The position numbers and the translations under genes were made by a program. The notes under the pieces were generated by a model, which saw nothing but the letters and a program-made list of their open reading frames with translations, was not told the origin of the DNA and ran no database searches. Below are positions 45,410-55,693 of a stretch of 64,000 nucleotides of DNA, in pieces (within the stretch, counting starts at the first letter, position 1; each line of letters starts with the position of its first letter). Origin of the DNA: Vulcanimicrobiota bacterium (GTDB lineage Bacteria > Pseudomonadota > Gammaproteobacteria > Xanthomonadales > Rhodanobacteraceae); NCBI GenBank assembly GCA_903970555.1, contig CAJCJD010000246.1:93043-157042 (forward strand), in the 5' to 3' direction.

Positions 45410-46365
45410 GCGCATCGGTGCAACTGATAGGCCTCGATTGGGGCACCAGCAGTTTGCGTGCCTATCTGTACGCTACGGATGGCAAGGTCGTGGCCATGCG
45501 CCAGCGGCCATGGGGTATACGTCATTTACCTGAGGGCGGATTTTCCGCTGCATCGCGTGGCATTACCGCGGGCTGGCCGCCTTGTACCATCGTGGCTGCG
45601 GGCATGGTCGGTAGTCGACAGGGCTGGCTTGAAGTGCCCTATGTGACGGTGCCGGCGAATGCTACCGCGATCGCCAAAGGCATGTTGCGCATCGATGCGC
45701 CCGCGCATCTCGACATGTGGATCGCGCCTGGATTGCTCCAGGACTCCCCCGCAAACGTCATGCGTGGTGAGGAAACCCAGATTATGGGTGCACTCGCCCA
45801 ACAGCCGGAACACCAGGCGAACGTCCGCTTCGTACTCCCGGGCACGCATAGCAAATGGGTGACTGTCAGCGACGGTCGTATTACTGCGTTCGATACGGTC
45901 ATGACCGGCGAGATTTACGCACTGCTCATGAAACATTCCATACTCGGCGCTGGCGTATCGGCCGAGGGGCAGCAATCCGTGCCGAACGACGCGTTCCTAC
46001 GCGGACTGCGTAGCGCCAAGGAAAGTGCCGCGGCCGGCGCATTCAGCCGCTTGTTCTCCTCGCGTGCGTTGCTATTAGCGAATCAACTTGCAGCGAACGA
46101 CGTGCCGGAATTTCTATCTGGACTCTTGATCGGGGAAGAGTTCCGCATCGCGCTGGTACGCGACGGTGGCGACAACAGCGTGCCGCTTTGCCTGATCGGC
46201 GATGCGTCGCTTTGCGAGCGTTATATCGTCGCGGCGACACACTTTGGCTACGCGCCACCCGCCGTCATCGGCGATGCCTCCGCGCAGGGTTTGTGGCAAC
46301 TGGCGGCGACCGCGGGGCTGCTGGCGCAATCAACAACGTATGATTTTTCTGGAACTGACTTATGA
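45406..46365 (+). CDS. dgoK: 2-dehydro-3-deoxygalactonokinase
   Basis: 319 residues with the sugar-kinase/ASKHA start LIGLDWGTSSLRAYLY and the family motifs AAGMVGSRQGW, MRGEETQIMGAL, FVLPGTHSKWV and FDTVMTGEIYALL. It phosphorylates 2-keto-3-deoxygalactonate at C6. It overlaps the regulator upstream and dgoA downstream by 4 bases each. Confidence 0.93.
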   Translation: MSASVQLIGLDWGTSSLRAYLYATDGKVVAMRQRPWGIRHLPEGGFSAASRGITAGWPPCTIVAAGMVGSRQGWLEVPYVTVPANATAIAKGMLRIDAPAHLDMWIAPGLLQDSPANVMRGEETQIMGALAQQPEHQANVRFVLPGTHSKWVTVSDGRITAFDTVMTGEIYALLMKHSILGAGVSAEGQQSVPNDAFLRGLRSAKESAAAGAFSRLFSSRALLLANQLAANDVPEFLSGLLIGEEFRIALVRDGGDNSVPLCLIGDASLCERYIVAATHFGYAPPAVIGDASAQGLWQLAATAGLLAQSTTYDFSGTDL

Positions 46366-47003
46366 TCCGCGACTGGCTGGGCGCCCTTCCCCTCGTAGCG
46401 ATTCTTCGTGGCCTTCGCCCCGACGAAGCGCTTGATGTCGGCCACGCACTGTACGACGCAGCATTCCGCGTCATCGAAGTGCCGATGAATTCGCCCGAAC
46501 CGCTGGACAGCATCCGACAGTTATCTTCAGCGCTCGGCGAGAGCTGCCTGATCGGTGCCGGGACCGTATTGCGTACCGAACACGTGGCACAAATCGCTGC
46601 TGCGGGCGGTCGTCTGATTGTCATGCCACATGTGGATGTCGCCATCATCACTGCAGCCAAGCGTGCCGGCTTGTATTGCATCCCTGGTGTTGCGACACCC
46701 ACGGAAGCGTTTGCGGCAATCCAGGCTGGCGCCGATGCAATCAAGCTATTCCCCGCCGAACAGATCACCCCAGCAGTACTCAAGGCATGGCGCGCGGTTA
46801 TACCGCGTGATCTGGCCATGTTGCCGGTGGGTGGCATTGCGCCCGAAACCATGGCGCCTTACATCGCAGCGGGTGCGAGCGGCTTCGGTCTCGGCTCGGC
46901 TCTATACGTGCCCGGGCGCGACACAGATGACATACGCCAGCGCGCACACGCTTTTGCACAGGCTTGGAAGACAGGCACGGCATCTCAAGGAACCAACGCA
47001 TGA
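46362..47003 (+). CDS. dgoA: 2-dehydro-3-deoxy-6-phosphogalactonate aldolase
   Basis: 213 residues of the KDPG-aldolase type: [42 protein letters not shown], the Schiff-base Lys in AIKLFPAE and LPVGGIAPE. The sequence ILRG rather than the KDPG form, and the dgo context, indicate the galactonate enzyme. It gives pyruvate and glyceraldehyde-3-phosphate. The stop overlaps the dgoD start (ATGA at 47000). Confidence 0.93.
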   Translation: MIRDWLGALPLVAILRGLRPDEALDVGHALYDAAFRVIEVPMNSPEPLDSIRQLSSALGESCLIGAGTVLRTEHVAQIAAAGGRLIVMPHVDVAIITAAKRAGLYCIPGVATPTEAFAAIQAGADAIKLFPAEQITPAVLKAWRAVIPRDLAMLPVGGIAPETMAPYIAAGASGFGLGSALYVPGRDTDDIRQRAHAFAQAWKTGTASQGTNA

Positions 47004-48148
47004 AGATCACTCGTCTCACCACCTTTCTCGTTCCGCCACGTTGGTTGTTCGTACGCGTCGATACCGATGAGGGAATCAGCGGCTGGGGCGAACCGGTCGT
47101 AGAGGGCCGCGCACATACCGTCGCCGCCGCCGTCGAAGAACTGGCCGACTACCTCGTCGGCAAAGACCCGCGCCATATCGAAGATCACTGGAGCGTTTTG
47201 TACCGCGGTGGCTTCTATCGCGGCGGCCCGGTGCTGATGAGCGCCATCGCGGGCATTGATCAGGCCTTGTGGGATATCAAAGGCAAACACTTGGGCGTGC
47301 CGGTGCATACGTTGCTCGGTGGCCCAGTGCGCAATCGCATTCGCGTGTATTCGTGGATTGGCGGTGATCGTCCGGCCGATACAGCCAAGGCGGCGAAGGA
47401 GGCCGTAGCCCGCGGCTTTACCGCGGTCAAGATGAATGCCACGGAAGAGATGCACTTCGTCGACACTCACGCCAAAGTGCAGCGCGTATTGGAAAACGTA
47501 CAAGCGGTGCGCGACGCGGTCGGTCCGGATATCGGGCTCGGGCTGGATTTCCACGGCCGCGTGCACAAGCCGATGGCAAAAGTGCTGATGCGCGAACTCA
47601 TTCCATTCAAGTTGATGTTTATCGAAGAGCCGGTACTTTCCGATCATCTTGAAGCGATACCGGAACTGGCAGCAATTTCGCCAGCGCCGATCGCACTGGG
47701 CGAACGGCTGTACTCGCGCTACGACTTCAAGCGGGTATTCGCCACCGGTGGCGTGGACATCATTCAGCCCGATCCCTCGCATGCTGGCGGCATCACCGAG
47801 ACCCACAAGATTGCCACCATGGCGGAAGCTTACGATGTGGCGCTGGCTTTGCATTGTCCACTCGGCCCTATCGCGCTGGCTGCAAACTTGCAGCTCGATG
47901 CCATCTGCCACAACGCATTCATCCAGGAGCAAAGCCTGGGCATTCATTACAACGCCGCGAACGATCTGCTCGACTATGTCGTCGATCGCAGCGTCTTCGC
48001 TTATGAAGATGGCTTTGTGACGATTCCCGGTGGCCCGGGTCTCGGCGTGCAAGTCAATGAGGCCTATGTCGCCGAACGCGCCGCGGTCGGTCATCGCTGG
48101 CGTAATCCGATCTGGCGTCACACCGATGGCAGCGTTGCCGAGTGGTAA
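47000..48148 (+). CDS. dgoD: D-galactonate dehydratase
   Basis: 382 residues from the ATG at 47000. Enolase superfamily, galactonate dehydratase group: N-terminal capping domain, then [12 protein letters not shown] (first metal ligand), FIEEPV (second), [12 protein letters not shown] (third), the base [11 protein letters not shown] and [13 protein letters not shown]. It dehydrates galactonate to 2-keto-3-deoxygalactonate. Third gene in a run of ATGA overlaps with dgoK and dgoA. Confidence 0.94.
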   Translation: MKITRLTTFLVPPRWLFVRVDTDEGISGWGEPVVEGRAHTVAAAVEELADYLVGKDPRHIEDHWSVLYRGGFYRGGPVLMSAIAGIDQALWDIKGKHLGVPVHTLLGGPVRNRIRVYSWIGGDRPADTAKAAKEAVARGFTAVKMNATEEMHFVDTHAKVQRVLENVQAVRDAVGPDIGLGLDFHGRVHKPMAKVLMRELIPFKLMFIEEPVLSDHLEAIPELAAISPAPIALGERLYSRYDFKRVFATGGVDIIQPDPSHAGGITETHKIATMAEAYDVALALHCPLGPIALAANLQLDAICHNAFIQEQSLGIHYNAANDLLDYVVDRSVFAYEDGFVTIPGGPGLGVQVNEAYVAERAAVGHRWRNPIWRHTDGSVAEW

Positions 48149-48174
48149 GCACCTCTTTTCCCGCGAGATTCGAC

Positions 48175-48939
48175 ATGTCTTCGTTTGCCACGTATCCCAG
48201 CCTCGTCGATCGCGCCGTCTTGATCAGCGGCGGTGCCACCGGTATCGGTGCGGCCTTCGTCACGCACTTCGCGCAACAAGGCGCGCGCGTCGCGTTCCTC
48301 GATATCGATGAGAATGGCGCGACAGCCTTGCGTGCTGCGCTGCCCGAGATGCGTCATGCGCCGATGTTCCTGCGCTGCGATGTGACGGATGTTCAGGCAC
48401 TGCGTACATCGATCGCCGAGGCGAGTTCACACATCGGCAAGATCAGCGTACTCATCAATAACGCCGCGAACGACCGACGCCATCGCCTGCAAGACACCAC
48501 GCCCGAGGAATTCGAGCAAAGCATTGCAGTCAACCTGCGTCATCAGTATTTCGCGACGCAGGCGGTGGTGCCCGGCATGCGCGAGCTTGGTGGCGGCTCG
48601 GTGATCTGCCTGGGGTCCACCGGCTGGATGATCAAGAACGCCGGCTATCCGATGTACGCGATGGCCAAGTCGGCGGTGCATGGCCTGGTTAATGGCCTGG
48701 CGCGCGAACTGGGCAAGGATCGCATTCGCATCAACGCGCTCGTGCCAGGCTGGGTCATTACGGAGAAGCAACGCGAGCTCTGGCTGGATGAAGCGGGCGA
48801 GCGCGAAATACAGCAAAAGCAATGCATGCCCGGCTATCTCTCTGCGGATGATCTGGCGCGCGCCGCGTTGTTTCTCGGCGCGGATGATAGCCGTATGTGT
48901 ACCGGCCACGACTTCATCGTCGACGGTGGCTGGGCATGA
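48175..48939 (+). CDS. SDR sugar dehydrogenase, probable D-galactose 1-dehydrogenase
   Basis: The ATG at 48175 is chosen; an upstream in-frame GTG lies in the dgoD stop region. 254 residues: SGGATGIGAAFVTHFAQQGA, NNAANDRRHR, LGSTGWMIKNAGYPMYAMAK (Ser/Tyr/Lys triad), VPGWVITEKQ and VDGGWA. The pattern matches NAD(P)-dependent sugar 1-dehydrogenases. Placed between dgoD and a lactonase gene (ATGA overlap), oxidation of galactose to galactonolactone is the evident role. L-arabinose or L-fucose are possible additional substrates. Confidence 0.82.
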   Translation: MSSFATYPSLVDRAVLISGGATGIGAAFVTHFAQQGARVAFLDIDENGATALRAALPEMRHAPMFLRCDVTDVQALRTSIAEASSHIGKISVLINNAANDRRHRLQDTTPEEFEQSIAVNLRHQYFATQAVVPGMRELGGGSVICLGSTGWMIKNAGYPMYAMAKSAVHGLVNGLARELGKDRIRINALVPGWVITEKQRELWLDEAGEREIQQKQCMPGYLSADDLARAALFLGADDSRMCTGHDFIVDGGWA

Positions 48940-49826
48940 CATTGAACGCAGCGCTGGTGCTGGATGCATGCAATACGTTGGGCGAGGGGGTGACGTGGTG
49001 CGCGCGCGAACAGGCGCTGTACTGGACCGACATCCATCAATCCACGCTTTGGCGATTTCGGCCCGCAGACAACAGCACGCGCCAATGGCCCATGCCCGAG
49101 CGGCTCGCCTCACTCGCATTGTGCGAAAAGGATGGTTGGATGTTGCTAGGCCTGGCCAGCGGGCTTGCATTCTTTCATCGGGACACCGGCGAACTGATCA
49201 GGATCGCCGAGGTGGAGGCAGGCTTGCCGACACGTATCAATGATGGCGCGTGCGATCGTCAGGGCCGATTCGTCTTCGGCACGTTGCATGAGCCATCTGC
49301 CGGCGAAACACGGCGCGCAGCGGGTAGCTTTTACCGGCTGCATGCCGACCTCGCACTCGAGCAATTAGCACTTGGACCCGTGGCAATCAGCAACAGCATC
49401 GCCTTCAGTCCCGACGGCTCGACGATGTATTACTGCGATTCGACGAGTGGCGTGGTGCGCTGCTGCGCATACGGCGACCAAGTTACGGACATGCGCGTCC
49501 ATGTCGACGTGTCGCATCTCAAGGGCGACCCCGATGGCTCCGCCGTCGATACCGAAGGCGGTCTGTGGAACGCGCAGTGGGGACTGGGTCGCGTGGTGCG
49601 CTACGACCGCGATGGCAATGAGGATGTCGTCATTGCCGTTCCAACCCGGCAGCCAACCCGCGTTGCCTTCGGCGGCGAGCATTTGAATCGGCTTTACATT
49701 ACCAGCGCTCGCGATGGCCTAAGCGCCGAGGCGCTGGCGGATGAGCCACATGCCGGCGGTCTGTTTGCCGTCGACGTGCCGTTCACCGGCCTACCCGAAC
49801 CACGCTTTGCCGGTCACCCTGCGTGA
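48936..49826 (+). CDS. SMP-30/gluconolactonase family lactonase, probable galactonolactonase
   Basis: 296 residues, a six-bladed propeller of the SMP-30 family: LGEGVTWCAREQALYWTDI, RINDGACDRQGRFVFGTL, ISNSIAFSPDGSTMYYCDS and GSAVDTEGGLWNAQWGLGRV. The metal ligands are expected to be E17, N (in RIND), N (in SNSIAF) and D (in DPDGSAVD). It would open galactonolactone to galactonate. The start overlaps the SDR stop by 4 bases. No signal peptide, so cytoplasmic. Confidence 0.88.
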   Translation: MTLNAALVLDACNTLGEGVTWCAREQALYWTDIHQSTLWRFRPADNSTRQWPMPERLASLALCEKDGWMLLGLASGLAFFHRDTGELIRIAEVEAGLPTRINDGACDRQGRFVFGTLHEPSAGETRRAAGSFYRLHADLALEQLALGPVAISNSIAFSPDGSTMYYCDSTSGVVRCCAYGDQVTDMRVHVDVSHLKGDPDGSAVDTEGGLWNAQWGLGRVVRYDRDGNEDVVIAVPTRQPTRVAFGGEHLNRLYITSARDGLSAEALADEPHAGGLFAVDVPFTGLPEPRFAGHPA

Positions 49827-49911
49827 ACCGGCTGCGTCATGTAGTTAGCGACACCGAGATGAAGATGCCAATCAAGGCATCCATATCGCTTATCCGACTG
49901 GGGAGTCATCC

Positions 49912-51300
49912 ATGAATGCCATTGCTACGCCCGTTGCGACGCACGCGAAAGCTACTGCAGTGTTCACCTGCGTGCTCGCCGCGCTCGCCGGACTTATGTT
50001 CGGTCTCGATATCGGGGTGATATCGGGCGCCACGCAGTTCATCCAACGCGACTTCGCGATTTCAGATCACATGGTGGAATGGATCGTCAGCGGCATGATG
50101 TTCGGTGCCGCCATCGGTGCGCTGCTGGCTGGCTGGATGTCCGCCGCGCTGGGGCGCAAGCGCTCGTTGATTCTTGGCGCGGTGCTCTTCGTGGTGGGCT
50201 CCCTACTCTGTGGATTCGCTTGGTCGCCATACACGTTGATTGCCGCTCGCGTGGTGCTCGGCCTGGCGATCGGCATTTCGACTTTCACCGCGCCGCTTTA
50301 CCTGGCGGAAGTCGCGCCGGAATTCATCCGCGGCGCGATGGTTTCGCTGTATCAGCTGATGATTACCATCGGCATTCTGGTTGCGTTTCTCTCCGACACC
50401 GCCTTCAGCTACAGCGGAAACTGGCGCCTTATGCTCGGGGTGATTGCGATTCCCGGCGTCCTGTTCTTGTTCGGCGTCTTCTTTCTCCCCGACAGCCCGC
50501 GTTGGCTGATGATGCGCAACCGCGACGCGGAAGCCCTCGATGTGCTGCAGCGGCTGCGCGGCAATTCCGAAGCCGTGACGCGCGAAGCCAACGAGATCAA
50601 GGAGCAATTGCGCACGCCGCAACGCGGGTGGCATCTGTTCCTGGAGAACAGCAATTTCCGCCGCTCGGTTGGTCTTGGTGTGCTTCTGCAGTTGATGCAA
50701 CAGTTCACCGGCATGAATGTGGTGATGTACTACGCGCCGCGCATCTTCAAGGATATGGGCTACGACACCACGTCGCAGATGTGGTTTACCGCCATTGTCG
50801 GCCTGACTAATGTGCTGGCTACGTTCATCGCCATCGGCCTGATCGACAAGTGGGGCCGAAAGCCGATCCTGTACACCGGCTTCACTGTGATGGCGATCGG
50901 TCTTGGCGTAGTCGGCGCAATGATGGGCGCCGGCACTGTTTCGCATGCGATGCAACTGTTCACCGTTGGCATGCTGCTGGTCTTTATCGTCGGCTTCGCG
51001 ATGTCCGCCGGGCCGCTGATCTGGACGCTCTGCTCGGAGGTGCAGCCGCTGAAGGGCCGCGATTTCGGCATCGGTTGCTCCACGTTTACGAACTGGATCG
51101 CCAACATGATCGTGGGCGCCACGTTCCTAACGTTGCTCAACAGCGTCGGTCATACCGAAACATTTTGGCTGTATGCCGCGCTGAACCTGGTCTTTATCGG
51201 GCTGACTTTCTGGCTAGTGCCGGAGACAAAGGGCGTGACGCTTGAGCACATCGAACGCAACCTGATGAGCGGCCGCAGGCTGCGCGATATCGGGCAGTAA
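49912..51300 (+). CDS. galP: Sugar porter MFS permease, GalP-like
   Basis: 462 residues with 12 membrane segments. Sugar-porter signatures: [12 protein letters not shown] near the first helix, [68 protein letters not shown] and [14 protein letters not shown]. It is the galactose:H+ symporter type and completes the route across the inner membrane. It lies 86 bases behind the lactonase gene. Confidence 0.92.
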   Translation: MNAIATPVATHAKATAVFTCVLAALAGLMFGLDIGVISGATQFIQRDFAISDHMVEWIVSGMMFGAAIGALLAGWMSAALGRKRSLILGAVLFVVGSLLCGFAWSPYTLIAARVVLGLAIGISTFTAPLYLAEVAPEFIRGAMVSLYQLMITIGILVAFLSDTAFSYSGNWRLMLGVIAIPGVLFLFGVFFLPDSPRWLMMRNRDAEALDVLQRLRGNSEAVTREANEIKEQLRTPQRGWHLFLENSNFRRSVGLGVLLQLMQQFTGMNVVMYYAPRIFKDMGYDTTSQMWFTAIVGLTNVLATFIAIGLIDKWGRKPILYTGFTVMAIGLGVVGAMMGAGTVSHAMQLFTVGMLLVFIVGFAMSAGPLIWTLCSEVQPLKGRDFGIGCSTFTNWIANMIVGATFLTLLNSVGHTETFWLYAALNLVFIGLTFWLVPETKGVTLEHIERNLMSGRRLRDIGQ

Positions 51301-51325
51301 ACGTCGGCATATCTTTTCGTTCGAC

Positions 51326-51355
51326 GCGACCGGAAGATGATTTTCGACCGGTCGC
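51326..51355. terminator. Hairpin between convergent galP and the efflux gene
   Basis: Perfect 8-bp arms GCGACCGG (51326-51333) and CCGGTCGC (51348-51355) with a 14-base loop, 26 bases behind the galP stop. There is no T-run. A second hairpin follows at 51393-51418. Confidence 0.45.
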
Positions 51356-51392
51356 TGCTCGCGATGCTCTTACACGACGTATCTATCGATAC

Positions 51393-51418
51393 ATCCGGGT
51401 GACGCCGCTCACCTGGAT
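51393..51418. terminator. Second hairpin between convergent genes
   Basis: Arms ATCCGGGTGA and TCACCTGGAT with one mismatch and a 6-base loop, close to the stop of the NodT gene (51456). Together with the preceding hairpin it may separate the convergent transcripts. Confidence 0.45.
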
Positions 51419-51455
51419 GAGATCCCAGCCTAGTGGATCACTGCCACCTGGATCT

Positions 51456-52961
51456 TCATTGCTGAACCGAGTTCCAACCGAGCCCCAGGCTCTTCTGCAA
51501 CGACGCGAAATCCTTCAGCAAATCGGCTTGCCCTTGCACGAGATTTTGCTGTGCGGTGAACTGCGTACGCTCCGTATCCAGCAAATCGATCAGCGAGGAT
51601 GCGCCCGCGTCGTAACGTTGGCGCATCAGCGTTGCTGAGCGATCGGCCGACACTTCAATCTGCTGCAGACGCACCACGGTGTCGCGCTGATGGCCATAGC
51701 GGGATAGTGCGTTGTTGGCGTCTTGCAACGCGGCAAGCACAGTCTGCGTGTAGCGTGCGATGGCCTCGTCGCGGCTCGCTTCGGCCTGACGGATGCTGCC
51801 ACGGGTGCGCCCGAAATCGAGCCCATCCCATTGCAGGTAGGGCACTCCTAGCCAGGTGAACGAGCTTTTGTGCGTCAATTGTCCTGGATCGCCACCGTCG
51901 GAACCGAGGAAGCCAAGCAGAGTCACCTTGGGGAACAAGTCCGCGGTGTGTTCGCCAATCTGCGCGTTGCTTGAAGCGAGCCGGCGTTCGGCGGCACGGA
52001 TATCCGGCCGTTGCTGCAGCATGGTCGCGGGATCATCCACCGGCACAGTCGCAGGTAGCACAGGCAGTGGTGCGGGTGCGGACAATTCGTTGTCGAGTGC
52101 GCCGGGAGCCTGGCCGGTGAGCAGGGCGAGTTGATCCAGCGATTCGGTGATTTGCTCGTCGAGTGGAATCAGCGTTGCCCGGGTATTTTCAACTTGCGTC
52201 GTCTGGCGTTCGACATCTGCATCGGTGCCGACGCCACGCGCACGACGCTGGCGGATCAATGCGAGCGTCTGTTGCTCGAGGTCGGCCGAGCGATTGGCCA
52301 GCGCGAGACGCTGTTGTTGATCGCGCAATCCGATGTACGCCTGGGCCACCTCGGCCGCTAGGGAAACTTGCGTATCGGCGAGGTCGGCATCGACTGCTTC
52401 AGACTGCGCGGACGCCGCTTCGACCGCACGGCGCGTGCCGCCGAACAGATCGAGTTCCCACGAAGCGTCAAAGCCCGCCGTATACAGTTGCAGCGGGCCA
52501 CGTCCGCCCGAAGTGCTTGTGGCCTGCTGGCCGGTGGATGCGGTATTCGCGCTCGCTTGTTGCGATGACTGCAGGCCTGACAAGTCCGGTTCGCGCATGC
52601 GCAGAGCGGCTGCATCAGCCGAGACAGTCGGCAGAGCTTGAGCACGCTGCTGCTGCAGTTGCGCACGCGATTCGCGCAGGCGCGCCTGCGCTGCATGCAG
52701 GTCTTGGTTGTGCGCCAGCGCTGCGTCGACCAGGGCATCCAGTTTGGCATCGCCCAATGTCGTCCACCATTTGCTCGGCGCATGCGTCGGCGTAACGCTG
52801 GCAGCCGGTGCGCGCACGAAAGTATTGGCGCGCACGGCGCCGTCAGCCACTTGCGGTGCACCACGATAATCGGGGCCGACGGTGCAACCCGAAAGCGCCG
52901 TGATCGCGGTGACCAGCATAATCAGCGCAACGCGCGACGAGGGTGAATCGGTCCTAGACAT
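51456..52961 (-). CDS. NodT-family efflux outer-membrane lipoprotein
   Basis: The ATG at 52961 is 9 bases behind AAGG and gives 501 residues. Signal ending LSGC, lipidated Cys26, followed by TVGPDY, the signature start of NodT proteins. Two OEP repeats follow (KWWTTLGDAKLDALVDAALA, LHAAQARLRESRAQLQ; QRPDIRAAERRLASSNAQIG). It forms the trimeric outer-membrane duct of the pump encoded just upstream. The gap to emrB is 11 bases. Confidence 0.93.
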   Translation of the reverse strand: MSRTDSPSSRVALIMLVTAITALSGCTVGPDYRGAPQVADGAVRANTFVRAPAASVTPTHAPSKWWTTLGDAKLDALVDAALAHNQDLHAAQARLRESRAQLQQQRAQALPTVSADAAALRMREPDLSGLQSSQQASANTASTGQQATSTSGGRGPLQLYTAGFDASWELDLFGGTRRAVEAASAQSEAVDADLADTQVSLAAEVAQAYIGLRDQQQRLALANRSADLEQQTLALIRQRRARGVGTDADVERQTTQVENTRATLIPLDEQITESLDQLALLTGQAPGALDNELSAPAPLPVLPATVPVDDPATMLQQRPDIRAAERRLASSNAQIGEHTADLFPKVTLLGFLGSDGGDPGQLTHKSSFTWLGVPYLQWDGLDFGRTRGSIRQAEASRDEAIARYTQTVLAALQDANNALSRYGHQRDTVVRLQQIEVSADRSATLMRQRYDAGASSLIDLLDTERTQFTAQQNLVQGQADLLKDFASLQKSLGLGWNSVQQ

Positions 52962-52972
52962 GACAAACATCC

Positions 52973-54553
52973 TTAATGCCCCCCAGCTGCCGGTGCGTGG
53001 TAGCTCGGCGTCTTCAACAACAGCGCAAGCGGTATGCAGCACGCCAATGCAATGGCGAGTACGTAAAACGTTTCCGAATAGGTAATCACCATCGCTTGCT
53101 GCTGGATCTGCGCGGCAAGCTGACCTAGCGCACGCATTTTCGAATACGCCATGTCACCCGTACGCGAGAACCAATTGGCTGCATAAGCGGCGATGCGCTC
53201 TTGGCCCAGCAGCGAATTGGCCGTCAACGACTCGCGAATAGCCGCCACATGGAACGTATTGCGCCGATCGATCACTGTGCCGATGATGGCTAGACCGATT
53301 GAGCCGCCGAGATTTCGCGCCATGTTGTAGACGCCGGCCGCGTCACCTGCCTCTTCACGCGAGACGGCCGCCATCGATGCCTGGTTCAATGGCATGAACA
53401 CCAACATCTGGCCCGATCCGCGAACCAGCTGCGACCATACGAAATCGTGCCCGACGCTTTGCGCCGTGAGATGAATGTCCAACAGACAGCTCACGACAAA
53501 GCAGATGAGGCCGATAATGGCGAGTATTCGAAAATCGACCCTACCTAGCAGTCGCGGCAATATGGGCATGACCAAAAATGCTGGCAAGCCGGACATCAGC
53601 ATGATCCAACCGGACTGCTCCGCGTTGTATCCGGCGATCAGGCCGAGAAACTGCGGAATCAAATAGATCACCGAATAAAACACGCCACCGACTACGGTAA
53701 CGATGATGATGACGCTGGCATAGCGCGGGTTCCGCAGCAGGCTCAGACGCATCACCGGCTTTTTCGCGGTGAATTGCGAGATCGCAATCAACACCATGCC
53801 GGCGAATGACAACAGGCTGAGCCAGATGATCATGTTCGATTCGAACCAGCGCTCGCGCTGCCCTTCCTCCAGTACGACCGTCAACGAACTAAGGCCGGCC
53901 GAAAGTCCGACGATGCCCACCCAGTCGGCTTGCTTCACCGCATCCCAATGCGGTCGATCCGATGGAAGGCCGATCAGCAACAAGGCGATCAAGCCCATAC
54001 ACACCGGCAAATTAATGAAGAAGCACCAGCTCCAGCTGATGTTTTCCGTGAGCCATCCGCCCAGCACCGGACCGAGTAAGGGGCCGAGCAACACGATCAA
54101 ACCAAAGATCGTCATGCCGACCGGCAGCTGCGACATCGGCAATCGGCTACGAATGATGGTCTGGCCGGTCGGAATCATTGCTCCGCCAGTTAGGCCCTGA
54201 CCGATGCGCCCTATCACCATCGCCGTCAATGTGTGCGATACGCCGCACATCATCGAAAACAGGATGAAAAGTACGGAGCCGCCGAGCAAAAAATTGCGCA
54301 AGCCGAACACACGCGTAAGCCACGCAGCGAGCGGAATGATCACGATTTCCGACATCAGGTAGCCGGTGGAAATCCAGGTTCCCTCGGTGCCGGTGGCACC
54401 GATTTCACCCTGGATCTGCGGCAACGCGGAGTTTGTGATGGAGATGTCCAACGTGGCCATCAGCGCACCAAGCGCACCTGCTGCCACGGCGATCCAATCG
54501 GCCGCGCTGGCACGCTCGGGATGGCTGGCCGGCGTAGCAACCGCCTCAGCCAT
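52973..54553 (-). CDS. emrB: EmrB/QacA-type DHA2 MFS drug exporter
   Basis: 526 residues, 14 membrane segments. DHA2 motifs: MATLDISITNSALPQIQGEI, TWISTGYLMSEIVIIPLAAW, GRIGQGLTGGAMIPTGQTII and LLGPLLGPVLGGWLTENISW. It moves hydrophobic drugs or acids out with H+. The start overlaps the emrA stop by 8 bases, and the outer-membrane factor gene follows, so the three form one tripartite pump operon. Confidence 0.93.
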   Translation of the reverse strand: MAEAVATPASHPERASAADWIAVAAGALGALMATLDISITNSALPQIQGEIGATGTEGTWISTGYLMSEIVIIPLAAWLTRVFGLRNFLLGGSVLFILFSMMCGVSHTLTAMVIGRIGQGLTGGAMIPTGQTIIRSRLPMSQLPVGMTIFGLIVLLGPLLGPVLGGWLTENISWSWCFFINLPVCMGLIALLLIGLPSDRPHWDAVKQADWVGIVGLSAGLSSLTVVLEEGQRERWFESNMIIWLSLLSFAGMVLIAISQFTAKKPVMRLSLLRNPRYASVIIIVTVVGGVFYSVIYLIPQFLGLIAGYNAEQSGWIMLMSGLPAFLVMPILPRLLGRVDFRILAIIGLICFVVSCLLDIHLTAQSVGHDFVWSQLVRGSGQMLVFMPLNQASMAAVSREEAGDAAGVYNMARNLGGSIGLAIIGTVIDRRNTFHVAAIRESLTANSLLGQERIAAYAANWFSRTGDMAYSKMRALGQLAAQIQQQAMVITYSETFYVLAIALACCIPLALLLKTPSYHAPAAGGH

Positions 54554-55682
54554 GATGGTTATCCGCTGTCGTGGATTGCGTGTTGTCCGTTGACGAGCGC
54601 GTATCTACGTCGACCGTCACCGACAACCCGGGCACCAGCAACTTGCGGGTTTGCTCATCGGTATCCAGACGTATGCGCACGGGTACGCGCTGCACGATCT
54701 TGGTGAAGTTGCCGGTTGCGTTCTCCGGCGGCAGCAGCGCGAATTCCGAACCAGTGCCCGGCGCGAAACTATCGACCACGCCGTGCAGATCCGCATCGGG
54801 CAGCGCGTCGACGTGCACGCTCGCGTGCTGGCCTGCACGCATCCGGCCGACCTGGGTTTCCTTGAAGTTGGCGGTGAGATAGACGTTCTGCACCGGCACG
54901 ATGGTCATCATGCGCGTGCCCGGTTGCGCGTATTGGCCTACGCGCACCGTGCGATCGCCCACCCGGCCAGCGAGCGTGCTACGTACCAAGGTGTCCTGCA
55001 GATCCAGCTGCGATTGCCGCGCCGACGCATGCGCCGCTTCCAACTGTGCGTGCGCCTGGGCGATCTGCGCGTTGAGGTCGGACATTCTTGCCTGCGCCTG
55101 ATCGAGCGCAGCGGTGTCGGCCGCGAGGCTCGCACGCGCCTGATCGCGGTTGCTGGTCAGCACCGACAACTGGTCGCCGCTTTCGGCACCGGTGGTTGCC
55201 AGCGGCCCATAACGACGCACTTCGTCTTCCGCGTGTCGACTGGCGACCTGCGCGACCAGCAGCTGCGCCTTGGCCTGCTCGATCGCGGCCCGCTGTTGCA
55301 GGATGCCGGCTTGCGCGCGCTGGATATCCGCCTCGCGCGCGTCGATGGTTGCCTGCGCCTGGTCCAGCGCGGCCTGGTATTGCCGGCTATCGAGCCGCAC
55401 CAACGGGTCGCCCGGTTTCACGGCCACGTTGTCGCCGACGTAAACGTCGGTGACGTAACCGCTGACCTTTGGGGCCACGGTGACGCTGTCTGCCTGCAGG
55501 TACGCATCGTCGGTGCTCTGCATGAAGCGACCGACCAGCCACCAGTAAGCCAGGGCCAGCACGCCCACGACGAGCAGCAGTAAACCGATCGGCAGCAAGA
55601 AGCGCCGGGCGTTCGACCGTCGGCCCGAAGGCGCAGCGGCGTTGGATGCATCGCCTGGGGTGGATCCGGTAGGTGCGGGCAT
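54546..55682 (-). CDS. emrA: EmrA-type membrane fusion protein
   Basis: 378 residues. One N-terminal transmembrane anchor (FLLPIGLLLLVVGVLALAYW), then a lipoyl half-motif (DDAYLQADSVTVAPKVSGYV), a long alpha-helical hairpin (about 120-230) and the second lipoyl/beta-barrel part (LAGRVGDRTVRVGQYAQPGT). It bridges EmrB and the NodT duct across the periplasm. First gene of the pump operon, divergent from TetR. Confidence 0.93.
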   Translation of the reverse strand: MPAPTGSTPGDASNAAAPSGRRSNARRFLLPIGLLLLVVGVLALAYWWLVGRFMQSTDDAYLQADSVTVAPKVSGYVTDVYVGDNVAVKPGDPLVRLDSRQYQAALDQAQATIDAREADIQRAQAGILQQRAAIEQAKAQLLVAQVASRHAEDEVRRYGPLATTGAESGDQLSVLTSNRDQARASLAADTAALDQAQARMSDLNAQIAQAHAQLEAAHASARQSQLDLQDTLVRSTLAGRVGDRTVRVGQYAQPGTRMMTIVPVQNVYLTANFKETQVGRMRAGQHASVHVDALPDADLHGVVDSFAPGTGSEFALLPPENATGNFTKIVQRVPVRIRLDTDEQTRKLLVPGLSVTVDVDTRSSTDNTQSTTADNHHG

Positions 55683-55693
55683 GCCTGGTCGTC

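Noticed and set aside
44270..45415. 381-codon minus-strand frame
   Set aside because: It is antisense to the second GntR gene and has no domain.
46985..48121. 378-codon minus-strand frame
   Set aside because: It is antisense to dgoD, which has all enolase-superfamily motifs.
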